Below are positions 1-12,800 of a DNA stretch of 64,000 bases, piece after piece. A program made the position numbers and the translations under genes. The notes beneath the pieces are model-generated. The model ran no database searches, was not told where the DNA came from, and saw nothing but the letters and a program-made list of their open reading frames with translations. Source of the DNA: Mercurialis annua (taxonomy: Eukaryota; Streptophyta; Magnoliopsida; Malpighiales; Euphorbiaceae); NCBI RefSeq assembly GCF_937616625.2, contig NC_065571.1:22890201-22954200 (forward strand), in the 5' to 3' direction. Numbering within the stretch: position 1 is the stretch's first letter; every line of letters begins with the position of its first letter.

Positions 1-310
1 TTACGAAATAAATCCAAACGTTAAACCTTTTTAGCAATTTAAGCCAAACATTTTCAATGGTTAAGAAACAAATTCAAATATTTCACCTTATTAGCAATTT
101 AAGCCAAACGTTTGCAAACGTTACGAAACAAATCAAAGCGTTTCACCTTTTTAGCAATATAAGCCAAACGTTTACAAACGTTACAAAACAAATCCAAGCG
201 TTTCTCCTTTTTAGCAATTTAAGCCAAACAATTACAAACTTTACGAAACAAATCCAAGCGTTTAACCTTTTTAGCAATTTAAGCCAAACGTTTACAAATG
301 TTACAAAACA

Positions 311-342
311 AATTAAACCAAGCGTTTCACCTTTTTATCAAT
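311..342 (+). repeat. 64-bp monomer with TAAA insertion (left-block marker, example)
   Basis: CAAATTAAACCAAGCG here replaces the usual CAAATCCAAGCG, adding TAAA. The variant recurs many times in the left block, for example near 645, 1,010, 1,344, 4,778, 5,051, 5,988, 8,310, 9,215, 9,548, 10,831, 11,137, 20,530, 30,230 and 34,080. I saw none from about 37 kb rightwards. It shifts the frame of the chance ORFs, which is why many end shortly after it. Confidence 0.8.
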
Positions 343-564
343 TTAAGCCAAACGTTTACAAACATTACAAAACAAATCCAAGCGTTTCTCCTTTTTAGCA
401 ATTTAAGCCAAACGTTTACAAACGTTACGAAACAAATCCAAATATTTCACCTTTTTAGCGATTTAAGCCAAACGTTTACAAACGTTACAAAACAAATTGA
501 AATGTTTCCCATTTTTAGCGATTTAAGCCAAAGGTTTACAAACGTTATGAAACAAAACCAAATG

Positions 565-593
565 TTTAAAATGTTACGAAACAAATCCAAATG
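565..593 (+). repeat. 29-bp half monomer (example)
   Basis: Between two full monomers lies an extra TTTAAAATG + TTACGAAACAAATCC + AAATG piece, the second half of a monomer with one base missing, directly followed by the TTTCACC start of the next monomer. The same kind of half unit recurs across both blocks, for example near 1,265, 4,970, 12,000, 52,155 and 60,380. It marks recombination or slippage in 30-bp rather than 60-bp register. Confidence 0.75.
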
Positions 594-3199
594 TTTCACC
601 TATTTAGCGATTTAAGTCAAACATTTACAAACGTTACGAAACAAATTAAACCAAGCATTTCACCTTTTTAGCAATTTAAGCCAAACGTTTACAAACGTTC
701 CGAAACAAATCCAGGCGTTTCACCTTTTTAGCAATATAAGCAAAACGTTTACAAATGTTACGAAACAAATACAAACATTTCACCTTTTTAGCAATTTAAG
801 CCAAACGTTTACAAACGGTACGAAACAAGTTCAAACGTTTCACCTTTTACTAGCGATTTAAGTCAAACGTTTACAAACGTTACGAAACTAATCCAAACGT
901 TTCACCTTTTTAGCAATTTAAGCCAAACAATTACAAACTTTACGAAACAAATCCAAGCGTTTAACCTTTTTAGCAATTTAAGCCAAACGTTTACAAATGT
1001 TACAAAACAAATTAAACCAAGCGTTTCACCTTTTTATCAATTTAAGCCAAACGTTTACAAACATTACAAAACAAATCCAAGCGTTTCTCCTTTTTAGCAA
1101 TTTAAGCCAAACGTTTACAAACGTTACGAAACAAATCCAAAGATTTCACGTTTTTAGCGATTTAAGCCAAACGTTTAGAAACGTTAGAAAACAAATTGAA
1201 ACGTTTCCCATTTTTAGCGATTTAAGTCAAAGGTTTACAAACGTTATCAAACAAAACCAAATGTTTAAAATGTTACGAAACAAATCCAAATGTTTCACTT
1301 ATTGAGCGATTTAAGTCAAACATTTACAAACGTTACGAAACAAATTAAACCAAGCATTTCACCTTTTTAGCAATTTAAGCCAAACGTTTAAAAACATTAC
1401 AAAACAAATCCAAGCGTGTCTCCTTTTTAGCAATTTAAGCCAAATGTTTACAAACGTTACGGAACAAATCCTAGCGTTTCACATTTTTAGCAATTTAAGT
1501 CAAACGTTTACAAACGTTACGAAATAAATCCTAGCGTTTCACCTTTTTAAATTTAAGCCAATCGTTTACAAACGTTACTAAACAAATCCAAATGTTTCAA
1601 CTTTTTAGCGATATAAACCAAACGTTTACAATCTTTACGAAACAAATCCAAACGTTAAACCTTTTTAGAAATTTAAGCCAAACATTTACAAAGGTTAAGA
1701 AACAAATTCAAATATTTCACCTTATTAGAAATTTAAGCCAAACGTTTGCAAACTTATGAAACAAATTCAAGCATTTAACCTTTTTAGTAATATAAGCCAA
1801 ACGTTTGCAAACGTTATGAAATAAATCCAAGCGTTTCACCTTTTTAGCAATTTAAGCCAAACATTTACAAATTTTATGAAACAAATCCAAATGTTTCACC
1901 TTTTTAGCGATTTAAGCCAAATGTTTACAACCGCTACGAAACAAACCCGAACGTTTCAGCGTTTTAGCAATTTAAGCCAAACATTCACAAACGTTACGAA
2001 ACAAATCCAAACGTTTGACCTATTTAGCGATATAAGCCAAACGTTGACAAACATTTCGAAACAAATCCAAGCGTTTCACCTTTTTAGCGATTTCAGTCAA
2101 ACAAGTACAAACGTTACGAAACAAATCCAAACATTTCACCTTTTTAGCGATTTAGGCCAAACGTTTACAAACGTTACGATATAAATCAAACGTTTCACCT
2201 ATTTAGCGATTTACGCCAAACGTTTACAAATGTTTCGAAACAAATCCAAAAGTTTCACCTTTTTAGCGATTTAAGCCAAACGTTTACAAAACATTACAAA
2301 AAAAAAACTAAACGTTTCAAACGTTACGAAATAAATCCAAACGTTTCACATTTTTAGAGATTTAAGCCAAACATTTACAAATTTATGAAACAAAGCCTAT
2401 AGTTTCACCTTTTTAGCAATTTAAGACAAAGGTTTACAAACATTTCAAAACAAATCCAAGCATTTCATCTTTTTAGCAATTTAAGCCAAATATTTACAAA
2501 CGTTACGAAACAAATCTAAGCGTTTCATCTTTTATGCAATTTAAACTAAACGTTTACAAATGTTACGAAACAAATCCAAGCGTTTCCCCTTTTTAGCGAT
2601 TTGAGCCAAACGCTTAGAAACCTGCGATATAAATTTAAATGTTTCACCTTTTTAGCTATTTAAGCCAAACATTTACAAAGGTTATGAAACAAATGCAAAT
2701 GTTTCACCTTTTTAGCAATTTAAGCCAAACGTTTACAAATGTTACGAATCAAATCCAAGCGTTTCACTTTTTTAACAATTTAAGCCAAACGTTTACAACC
2801 ATTACGAAACAAATCCAAGTGTTTCGCCTTTTTAGCAATTTAACCCAAACGTTTACAAACGTTACGAAACAAATCCAAAACGTTTCACCTTTTTAAACGA
2901 AACCTTTACAAACGATAAGAAACAAAACCAAGTGTTTCACCTATTCAGTAATTTAAGCCAAACGTTTACAAACGTTACGAAACAAATCCAAACGTTCCAC
3001 CTTTTTAGTGATCTAAGCCAAAAGTTTACAAATGTTATGAAACAAAACCAAACAATTTACCTTTTTAGCAATTTAAGGGAAACTTTACAAAATAAATCAA
3101 TCGTTTCACCTTTTTTGCGATTTAAGCCAAACTTTTCACCTTTTTAGCGATTTAAGCCAAACGTTAACAAATGTTTCGAAACAAATCCAAACTTTTCAC

Positions 3200-6100
3200 C
3201 TTTTTTGCGATTTAAGCGAAACGTTTGCAAACTTTATGAAACAAATCCAAACGTTTCCCCTCTCTAATGATTTAAGCCAAACGTTTACAAATGTTACAAA
3301 ATTAATCCAAACATTTAAAACGTTACGAAACCCTTATTATGAATTTAAACCAAACGTTAACAAACGTTACGAAATAAATCTAAAGGTTTCACCTTTTTAA
3401 CGTTAAAACAAACGTTTACAAACATTATGAAACAAAACCAAGCGTTTCACATTTTTAGCAATTTAAGCCAAATGTTTACAAACGATATGAAACAAATCCA
3501 AGCGTTTTACCTTTTTATCAATTTAAGCCAAACGTTTACAAACGTTACGAAAAAAATCCAGGCGTTTCACCTTTTTAGCAATATAAGCCAAACGTTTACA
3601 AATGTTACGAAACAAATCCAAACATTTGCCCTTTTTAGCGATTGAAGCCAAACCTTTACAACCGGTACAAAGCAAGTTCAAACGTTTCACCTTTTTATAG
3701 CAATTTAAGTCAAACGTTTACAAACGTTACGAAACTAATCCAAACGTTTCACCTTTTTAGCGATTTAAGCCAAACGTTTACTAACTTTACAAAACAAATC
3801 GAAATGTTTCCCCTTTTTAGCGATTTAAGACAAACATTTGCAAACATTACGAAACAAATCCAAACGTTTCACCTTTTTAGCTATTTAAGCCAAACGTTTA
3901 CAAAAGTTTCGAAACAAATCCAAACGTTTCACCTTTTTAGCGATTCAAGCCAAACGTTTACAAACATTACGAAACAAATCCAAACACTTAACCTTTTTAG
4001 CGATTTAAGCGAAACATTTAAAAACGTTACGAAACAAATCCAAATGTTTCACCTTTTTAGCGATTTTAGCAAAATGTTAACAAACATTACGAAACAAAAC
4101 TAAACGTTTATAAACGTTACGAAATAAATCCAAGCGTTTCGCCTTTTTAGCAATTTAAGCCAAATGTTTACAAATGTTATGAAACAAATCCAAGCATTTA
4201 ACTTTTTAGCAATTAAAGCAAAACGTTTAGTAACGTTACAAAACAAATCCAAATGTTACGAAACAAAAAAAAATGTTTACAAATGTTACGAAACAAATCC
4301 AAGCGTTTCACCTTTTTAAAAATTTAAGCCAAACATTTACAAACGTTACGAAACAAATCCAAGAGGTTCTCCTTTTTAGCAATTTAAACAAAATGTTTAC
4401 AAATGTTCCGAAACAAATCCAAACGTTTCATTTTTTTAGCGATTTAAGCCAAACGTTTACAAACGTTACGAAACAAATCATAACGTTGCACCTTTTTAAA
4501 AATTTAAGCTAAACATTTACAAAGGTTAAGAAACAAATTCAAATATTTCACCTTGTTAGCAATTTAAGCCAAACGTTTGCAAACGTTACGAAACAAATCC
4601 AAGCGTTTCACCTTTTTTGCAATATAAGCCGAACGTTTACAAACGTTACGAAACAAATCCAACCGTTTTACCTTTTTAGCAATTTATGCCAAACATTTAC
4701 AAATTTTACAAAACAAATCCAAGCGTTTCACCTTTTTAGCGATTTAAGCCAAACGTTTACGAATGTTACGAAACAAATTAAACCAAGTGTTTCACCTTTT
4801 TAGCAATTTAAGCCAAACATTAACAAACATTACAAAACAAATCCAAGTGTTTCTCCTTTTTAGAAATTTATGCCAAACGTTTACAAACGTTATGAAACAA
4901 ATCCAAACGTTTCCCCTTTTTAGCGAGTTAAGCCAAACGTTTACAAACGTTATGAAACAAAACCAAACGTTTAAAACGTTACGAAACAAATCCAAACGTT
5001 TCACATTTTTAGCGATTTAAGTGAAACGTTTACAAACGTTACGAAACAAATTAAACCAAGCGTTTCACCTTTTTAGCAATTTAAGCCAAACGTTTAAAAA
5101 CATTACAAAACAAATCCAAGCGTTTCTCCTTATTAGCAATTTAAGCCAAATGTTTACAAACGTTACGAAACAAATCCTAGCTTTTCACCTTTTTAGCAAT
5201 TTAAGACAAACGTTTACAAACGTTACAAAACAAATCCTAGCGTTTCACCTTTTTAGCAATTTAAGCCAATCGTTTACAAACGTTACGAAACAAATCCAAA
5301 CGTCTCACCTTTTTAGCGATTTAAGCCAAACGTTTACAAACTTTACGAAACAAATCCAAACGTTAAACCATTTTAGCAATTTAAACCAAGCATTTACAAA
5401 GTTTAAGAAACAAATTCAAATATTTCACCTTATTAGCAATTTAAGCCAAACGTTTGCAAACGTTACGGAACAAATCCAAGCGTTTCACCTTTTTAGCAAT
5501 ATAAGTGAAACGTTTACAACGTTACAAAACAAATCCAAGCGTTTCACCTTTTTAGCAATTTAAGCCAAACATTTACAAACTTTACGAAACAAATCCAAGC
5601 GTTTCACCTTTTTAGCGATTTAAGCCAAACATTTACAAATGTTACGAAACAAATTAAACCAAGCGTTTCACCTTTTTAGCAATTTTAGACAAACGTTTAC
5701 AAACATTACAAAATAAATCCAAGCGTTTCTCCTTTTTTTGAAATTTATGCCAAACGTTTACACACGTTACGAAACAAATCCAAACGTTTGACCTTTTTAG
5801 CGATTTAAGGCAAACGTTTACAAACGTTATGAAACAAATCGAAACGTTTCTCATTTTTAGCGATTTAATCCAAACGTTTACAAACATTACGAAACAAAAC
5901 CAAACGCTTAAAACGATACGAAACAAATCCAAACGTTTCACATTTTTAGCGATTTAAGTCAAACGTTTACAAACGTTGCGAAACAAATTAAACCAAGCGT
6001 TTCACCTTTTCAGCAATTTAAGCCAAACGTTTAAAAACATTACAAAACAAATCCAAGCGTTTCTTTTTTTTAGCAATTTAAGCCAAATGTTTACAAACGT

Positions 6101-7330
6101 TACGAAACAAATCCTAGCGTTTAACATTTTTAGCAATTTAAACCAAACGTTTACAAACGTTACGAAACAAATCCTAGCGTTTCACCTTTTTAGCAATTTA
6201 AGCCAAACGTTTACAAATTTTATGAAACAAATCCAAACGTTTCCCCTTTTTAGCAATTTAATCCAAACGTTTACAAACGTTACGAAACAAATCCAAACGT
6301 TAAGCCTTTTTAGCAATTTAAGCCAAACGTATACAAACGTTATGAAACAAATCCAAACGTTTCCCTTTTTTAGCGATTTAAGCCAAACGTTTACAAACGT
6401 TGCGAAACAAATCCAAACGTTAAGCCATTTTAGCAATTTAAGCCAAACATTTACAAAGGTTAAGAAACAAATTCAAATATTTCACTTTATTAGCAATTTA
6501 AGCCAAACGTTTACAAACTTTACAAAACAAATTCAAGCGTTTCACCTTTTTAGCAATATCAGCCAAACGTTAACAAACGCTACGAAACAAATCCAAGCGT
6601 TTCACCTTTTTAGCAATTTAAGCCAAACATTTACAAACTTTATGAAACAAATCCAAATGTTTCCCCTTTTTAGCGATTTAAGACAAACGTTTACAAATGT
6701 TACAAAATTAATCCAAACGTTTAAAATTTTACGAAAACCTTATTAGGAATTTAAGCCAAACGTTTACAAACGTTACGAAATAAATCCAAATGTTTCACCT
6801 TTTTAGAGTTAAAACTAACGTTTACAAAAGATACGAAACAAATCCAAAAGTTTCCCATTTTCAGCGATCTAAGCCAAACGTTTACAAACGTTACGAAACA
6901 AATTCAAACGTTTCACATTTTTAGTGATTTAAGCCAAACATTTAAAAACGTTACGAAACAAAACCAAGCGTTTCACCTTTTTAGCAGTTTAAGTCAAATG
7001 TTTACAAACGTTACAAAGCAAATCCAAGCATTTCACCTTTTTAGCAATTTAAGCCAAACGTTTACAAACGTTACGAAACAAATCCAGGCGTTTCACCTTT
7101 TTAGCAATATAAGACAAACGTTTACAAACGTTACGAAACAAATCCAGGCGTTTCACCTTTTTAGCAATATAAGACAAACGTTTACAAATGTTATGAAACA
7201 AATACAAACATTTCACCTTTTTAGCGATTTAAGCCAAACGTTTACAAACGGTACGAAAAAAGTTCAAACGTTTCACCTTTTACTAGCGATTTAAATCAAA
7301 CGTTTACAAACGTTACGAAACTAATCCAAA
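3200..7330 (+). repeat. Irregular satellite with about 1-kb sub-repeats
   Basis: Satellite with no near-identical long-range copy in the window. A marker monomer, AAATTCAAATATTTCACC followed by TT(A/G)TTAGC, recurs near 4,538, 5,415 and 6,472, that is 877 and 1,057 bp apart. The TAAA-insertion monomer at 5,051 recurs at 5,988 (937 bp) with the following monomers in the same order. Parts resemble the 14.4-15.4 kb region at low identity. The longest chance ORF of the window (5,976-6,746, 20-residue repeats) lies here and is not a gene. Around 7,000-7,320 two nearly identical adjacent monomers (7,081-7,200) show a recent 60-bp duplication. Confidence 0.75.
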
Positions 7331-9840
7331 CGTTAAACGTTTACTAACGTTATAAAACAAATCGCTACGTTTCCCCTTTTTAATGATTTAAGCCAAACAT
7401 TTTCAAACGTTACGAAACAAATCCAAACGTTTCACGTTTTTAGCTATTTAGGCCAAACGTTTACAAAAGTTTCTCCTTTTTAGCAATTTAAGCCAAACAT
7501 TTACAAATATTGCGAAACAAATCCAAACGTTTAACCTTTTTAGCGATTTAAGCCAAACATTTAAAAACGTTACGAAACAAATCCAAACGTTTCACCTTTT
7601 TAGCGATTCTAGCCAAATGTCAACAAACATTACGAAACAAAACTAAACATTTACAAACGTTACGAAACAAATCCAAGCGTTTCACTTTTTTAGCAATTTA
7701 AGCCAAACGTTTACAAATGTTATGAAACAAATCCAAGCATTTCACTTTTTTAGCAATTAAAGCAAAACATTTACAAACGTTACAAAACAATTCAAAACGT
7801 TACGAAACAAAAAAAAATATTTACAAACGTTACGAAACAAATCCAAGCGTTTAACCTATTTAGAAATTAAAGCCAAACATTCCGAAACAAATCCAAGAGG
7901 TTCACCTATTTAGTAATTTAAATAAAACGTTTACGAATGTTCCAAAACAAATCCAAACGTTTCACTTTTTTAGCTATTTAAGCCAAACGTTTAGAAACGT
8001 TACGAAACAAATCCTAACGTTGCACCTTTTTAGCAATTTAAGCCAAACATTTACAAAGGTTAAGAAACAAATTAAAATATTTCACCTTATTAGTAATTTA
8101 AGCCAAACTTTTGCAAAAGTTACGAAACAAATCAAAGCTTTTCACCTTTTTAGCAATATAAGCCAAACGTTTACAAACGTTACGAAACAAATCCAAGCGT
8201 TTTAACTTTTTAGCAATTTAAGCCAAACATTTACAAACTTTACGAAATAATTCCAACTGTTTCACCTTTTTAGCGATTTAAGCCAAACGTTTACAAATGT
8301 TATGAAACAAATTAAACCAAGTGTTTCACCTTTTTAGCAATTTAAGCCAAACATATACAAACATTACAAAACAAATCCAAGCGTTTCTCCTTTTTAGAAA
8401 TATATGCCAAACATTTACAAACGTTACGAAACAAATCCAAACGTTTCCCCTTTTTAGCGATTTAAGCCAAACGTTTTCCATTTTTAGCGATTTAAGCCAA
8501 ATGTTTACAAACGTTACGAAACTAAACCAAACGTTTAAAACGTTACGAAACAAATCCAAACGTTTCACATTTTTAGTGATTTAAGTCAAACGTTTACAAA
8601 CGTTACAAACAAATTAAACCAAGTGTTTCACCTTTTTAGAAATTTAAGCCAAACGTTTAAAAACATTACAAAACAAATCCAAGCGTTTCTCCTTTTTTGC
8701 AAATTAAGCCAAATGTTTACAAACGTAACAAAACAAATCCTAGGGTTTCACCTTTTTAGAAATTGAAGCCAAACGTTTACAAACTTTACGAAAGAAATCC
8801 TAGCGTTTCACATTTTTAGCAATTTAAGCCAATCGTTTACAAACGTTACGAAACAAATCCGAACGTTTTACCTATTTAGCGATTTAAGCCAAAAGTTTCG
8901 AAACGTTACGAAATAAATCCAAACGTTAAACCTTTTTAGCAATTTAAGCCAAACATTTACAATGGTTAAGATACAAATTCAAATATTTCACCTTATTAGC
9001 AATTTAAGCCAAACGTTTGCAAACGTTACGAAACAAATCAAAGCGTTTCACCTTTGTAGCAATATAAGCCAAACGTTTACAAACGTTACAAAACAAATCC
9101 AAGTGTTTCTCCTTTTTAGCAATTTAAGCCAAACATTTACAAACTTTACGAAACAAATCCAAGCGTTTAACCTTTTTAGCAATTTAAGCCAAACGTTTAC
9201 AAATGTTACAAAACAAATTAAACCAAGCGTTTCACCTTTTTATCAATTTAAGCCAAACGTTTACAAACATTACAAATCAAATCCAAGCGTTTCTCCTTTT
9301 TAGCAATTTAAGCCAAACATTTACAAATGTTACGAAACAAATCCAAAGATTTCACCTTTTTAGCGATTTAAGCCAAACGTTTACAAACGTTACAAAACAA
9401 ATCGAAACGTTTCCCATTTTTAGCGATTTAAGCTAAACGTTTACAAACATTATGAAACAAAACCAAATGTTTAAAATGTTACGAAACAAATCCAAATGTT
9501 TCACCTTTTTTGCGATTTAAGTCAAACATTTACAAACGTTACGAAACAAATTAAACCAAACGTTTCACCATTTTAGCAATTTAAGCCAAATGTTTAAAAC
9601 CATTACAAAACAAATCCAAGCGTTTCTCCTTTTTAGCAATTTAAGTGAAATGTTTACAAACGTTACGAAACAAATCCTAGCGTTTCACATTTTTAGCAAT
9701 TTAAGCCAAACGTTTACAAACGTTACGAAATAAATCCTGGCGTTTCACCTTTTTAGCAATTTAAGCCAAACGTTTCCAAACGTTACGAAACAAATCCAAA
9801 CGTTTCACCTTTTTAGCGATTTAAGCCAAACGTTTACTAA
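7330..9840 (+). repeat. 2.5-kb tandem duplication, first unit
   Basis: Monomer order matches the next 2.5 kb. The offset grows from about 2,493 near 7,348 to 2,513 near 7,568 and 2,522 from 8,020 to 9,700 because of small deletions in this unit. Shared marks are the CGTTATAAAACAAATCG monomer, the ATGTCAACAAACATTACG monomer, the AAGAGGTTCACC monomer and two TAAA-insertion monomers. Differences are frequent, so this duplication predates the 9.7-kb expansion that later included its second half. Confidence 0.8.
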
Positions 9841-12800
9841 CGTTATAAAACAAATCGATACGTTTCCCCTTTTTAATGATTTAAGCCAAACATTTGCAAA
9901 CTTTACTAAGCAAATTCAAACGTTTCACGTTTTTAGCTATTTAGGCCAAACGTTTACAAAAGTTTTGAAACAAATCCAAAAGTTTCTCCTTTTTAGCGAT
10001 TTAAGCCAAACATTTACAAATATTACGAAACAAATCCAAACGTTTAACCTTTTTAGCGATTTAAGCCAAACATTTAAAAACGTTACGAAACAAATCCAAA
10101 CGTTTCACCTTTTTAGCGATTTTAGCCAAATGTCAACAAACATTACGAAACAAAACTAAACGTTTACAAACGTTACGAAACAAATCCAAGTGTTTCACTT
10201 TTTTAGCAATTTAAGCCAAACGTTTACAAATGTTATGAAACAAATCCAAGCATTTCACTTTTTTAGCAATTAAAGCAAAACGTTTACAAACGTTACAAAA
10301 CAATTCCAAACGTTACGAAACTAAAAAAATATTTACAAACGTTACGAAACAAATCCAAGCGTTTAAACTTTTTACAAATTTAAGCCAAACGTTTACAAAC
10401 GTTCCGAAACAAATCCAAGAGGTTCACCTTCGTAGTAATTTAAATAAAACGTTTACAAATGTTCCAAAACAAATCTAAACGTTTCACTTTTTTAGCTATT
10501 TAAGCCAAACGTTTAGAAACGTTACGAAACAAATCCTAACGTTGCACCTTTTTAGCAATTTAAGCCAAACATTTACAAAGGTTAGGAAACAAATTAAAAT
10601 ATTTCACCTTATTAGTAATTTAAGCCAAACGTTTGCAAAAGTTACGAAACAAATCAAAGCGTTTCACCTTTTTAGCAATATAAGCCAAACGTTTACAAAC
10701 GTTACGAAACAAATCCAAGCGTTTTACCTTTTTAGCAATTTAAGCCAAACATTTACAAACTTTACGAAAAAATTCCAAGCGTTTCACCTTTTTAGCGATT
10801 TAAGCCAAACGTTTACAAATGTTACGAAACAAATTAAACCAAGCGTTTCACCTTTTTACCAATTTAAGCCAAACATATACAAACATTACAAAACAAATCC
10901 AAACGTTTCTCCTTTTTAGAAATATATGCCAAACGTTTACAAACGTTACGAAACAAATCCAAACGTTTCCCCTTTTTAGCGATTTAAGCCAAACGTTTTC
11001 CATTTTTAGCGATTTAAGCCAAATGTTTACAAACGTTACAAAACTAAACCAAACGTTTAAAACGTTACGAAACAAATCCAAACGTTTCACATTTTTAGCG
11101 ATTTAAGTCAAACGTTGACAAACGTTACGAACAAATTAAACCAAGTGTTTCACCTTTTTAGAAATTTAAGCCAAACGTTTAAAAACATTACAAAACAAAT
11201 CCAAGCGTTTCTCCTTTTTTGCAAATTAAGCCAAATGTTTACAAACGTAGCAAAACAAATCCTAGGATTTCACCTTTTTAGAAATTGAAGCGAAACGTTT
11301 AAAAACTTTACGAAAGAAATCCTAGCGTTTCACATTTTTAGCAATTTAAGCCAATCGTTTACAAATGTTACTAAACAAATCCGAACGTTTTACCTATTTA
11401 GCGATTTAAGCCAAAAGTTTCGAAACGTTACGAAATAAATCCAAACGTTAAACCTTTTTAGCAATTTAAGCCAAACATTTACAATGGTTAAGAAACAAAT
11501 TCAAATATTTAACCTTATTAGCAATTTAAGCCAAACGTTTGCAAACGTTACGAAACAAATCAAAGCGTTTCACCTTTTTAGCAATATAAGCCAAACGTTT
11601 ACAAACGTTACAAAACAAATCCAAGCGTTTCTCCTTTTTAGCAATTTAATCCAAACATTTATAAACTTTACGAAACAAATCCAAGCGTTTAACCTTTTTA
11701 GCAATTTAAGCCAAACGTTTACAAATGTTACAAAACAAATTAAACCAAGCGTTTCACCTTTTTATCAATTTAAGCCAAACGATTACAAACATTACAAAAC
11801 AAATCCAAGCGTTTCTCCTTTTTAGCAATTTAAGCCAAACGTTTACAAATGTTACGAAACAAATCCAAAGATTTCACCTTTTTAGCGATTTAAGTCAAAC
11901 GTTTACAAACGTTACAAAACAAATCAAAACGTTTCCCATTATTAGCGATTTAAGTCAAACGTTTACAAACGTTATGAAACAAAACCAAATGTTTAAAATG
12001 TTACGAAACAAATCTAAATGTTTCACCTTTTTAGCGATTTAAGTCAAACATTTACAAAACGTTACGAAACAAATTAAACCAAGCGTTTCACCTTTTTAGC
12101 AATTTAAGCCAAACGTTTAAAAAGATTACAAAACAAATCCAAGCGTTTCTCCTTTTTAGAAATTTAAGCGAAATGTTTACAAACGTTACGAAACAAATCC
12201 TAGCGTTTCACATTTTTAGCAATTTAAGCCAAACGTTTACAAACGTTACGAAATAAATCCTGGCGTTTCACCTTTTTAGCAATTTAAGCCAAACGTTTAC
12301 AAACTATACGAAACAAATCCAAACGTTTCAACTTTTTAGCGATTTAAGCCAAACGTTTACAAACTTTACGAAACAAATCCAAACGTTAAACCTTTTTAGA
12401 AATTTAAGCCAAACATTTGCAAAGGTTAAGAAACAAATTCAAATATTTCACCTTATTAGAAATTTAAGCCAAACGTTTGCAAACTTATGAAACAAATTCA
12501 AGCATTTCACCTTTTTAGTAATATAAGCCAAACGTTTGCAAACGTTACGAAATAAATCCAAGTGTTTCACCTTTTTAGCAATTTAAGCCAAACATTTACA
12601 AATTTTATGAATCAAATCCAAATGTTTCACCTTTTTAGCGATTTAAGCCAAATGTTTACAACCGCTACGAAACAAATCCAAACGTTTCAGCGTTTTAGCA
12701 ATTTAAGCCAAACATTCACAAACGTTACGAAACAAATCCAAACGTTTGACCTATTTAGCGATATAAGCCAAACGTTGACAAACGTTACGAAAGAAATCCA

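Larger units (their letters stand above)
209..1388 (+). repeat. 699-bp tandem duplication of satellite monomers
   Basis: About 209-689 and 908-1,388 share the same order of variant monomers at an offset of 699 bp. Shared marks are the AATTACAAACTTTACG monomer, the TAAA-insertion monomers and the 29-bp half monomer at 565-593. The offset is not a multiple of 60 because of the TAAA and half-monomer variants inside. The corresponding part of the 9.7-kb units (near 11,640-12,100) has one copy, so the duplication is local to this older copy. Confidence 0.8.
1..3200 (+). repeat. Diverged relative of the 9.7-kb higher-order unit
   Basis: Variant order in this stretch follows that at about 11,430-14,050. 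Position 57 matches 11,484, and after an internal 699-bp duplication position 1,876 matches 12,607 and 2,641 matches 13,371 (offset about 10.73 kb). Shared idiosyncrasies include the TTATGAAACAAATTCAAGCATTT monomer near 1,755 and the CCGCTACG monomer near 1,930. Differences are much denser than between the three near-identical copies downstream, and near 2.9-3.05 kb it is shorter than its partner. I read it as an older copy that escaped recent homogenisation. Confidence 0.75.

Noticed and set aside
4792..5004. Minus-strand ORFs rich in Val, Trp and Leu (also 6,182-6,436, 49,694-49,906, 60,142-60,405)
   Set aside because: They are the satellite read backwards. The frame stays open only where CACC is CCCC or CATT in the plus strand, removing the TGA stop. 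No independent coding evidence.
5976..6746. Long plus-strand ORFs (here 256 codons, also 48,611-49,318 and 39,065-39,688) as protein genes
   Set aside because: They are in-frame translations of the 60-bp satellite. The amino-acid repeat has exactly the DNA period, start codons arise from CpG-to-TpG changes, frames end at indel variants, and there is no codon bias, promoter or conserved domain.
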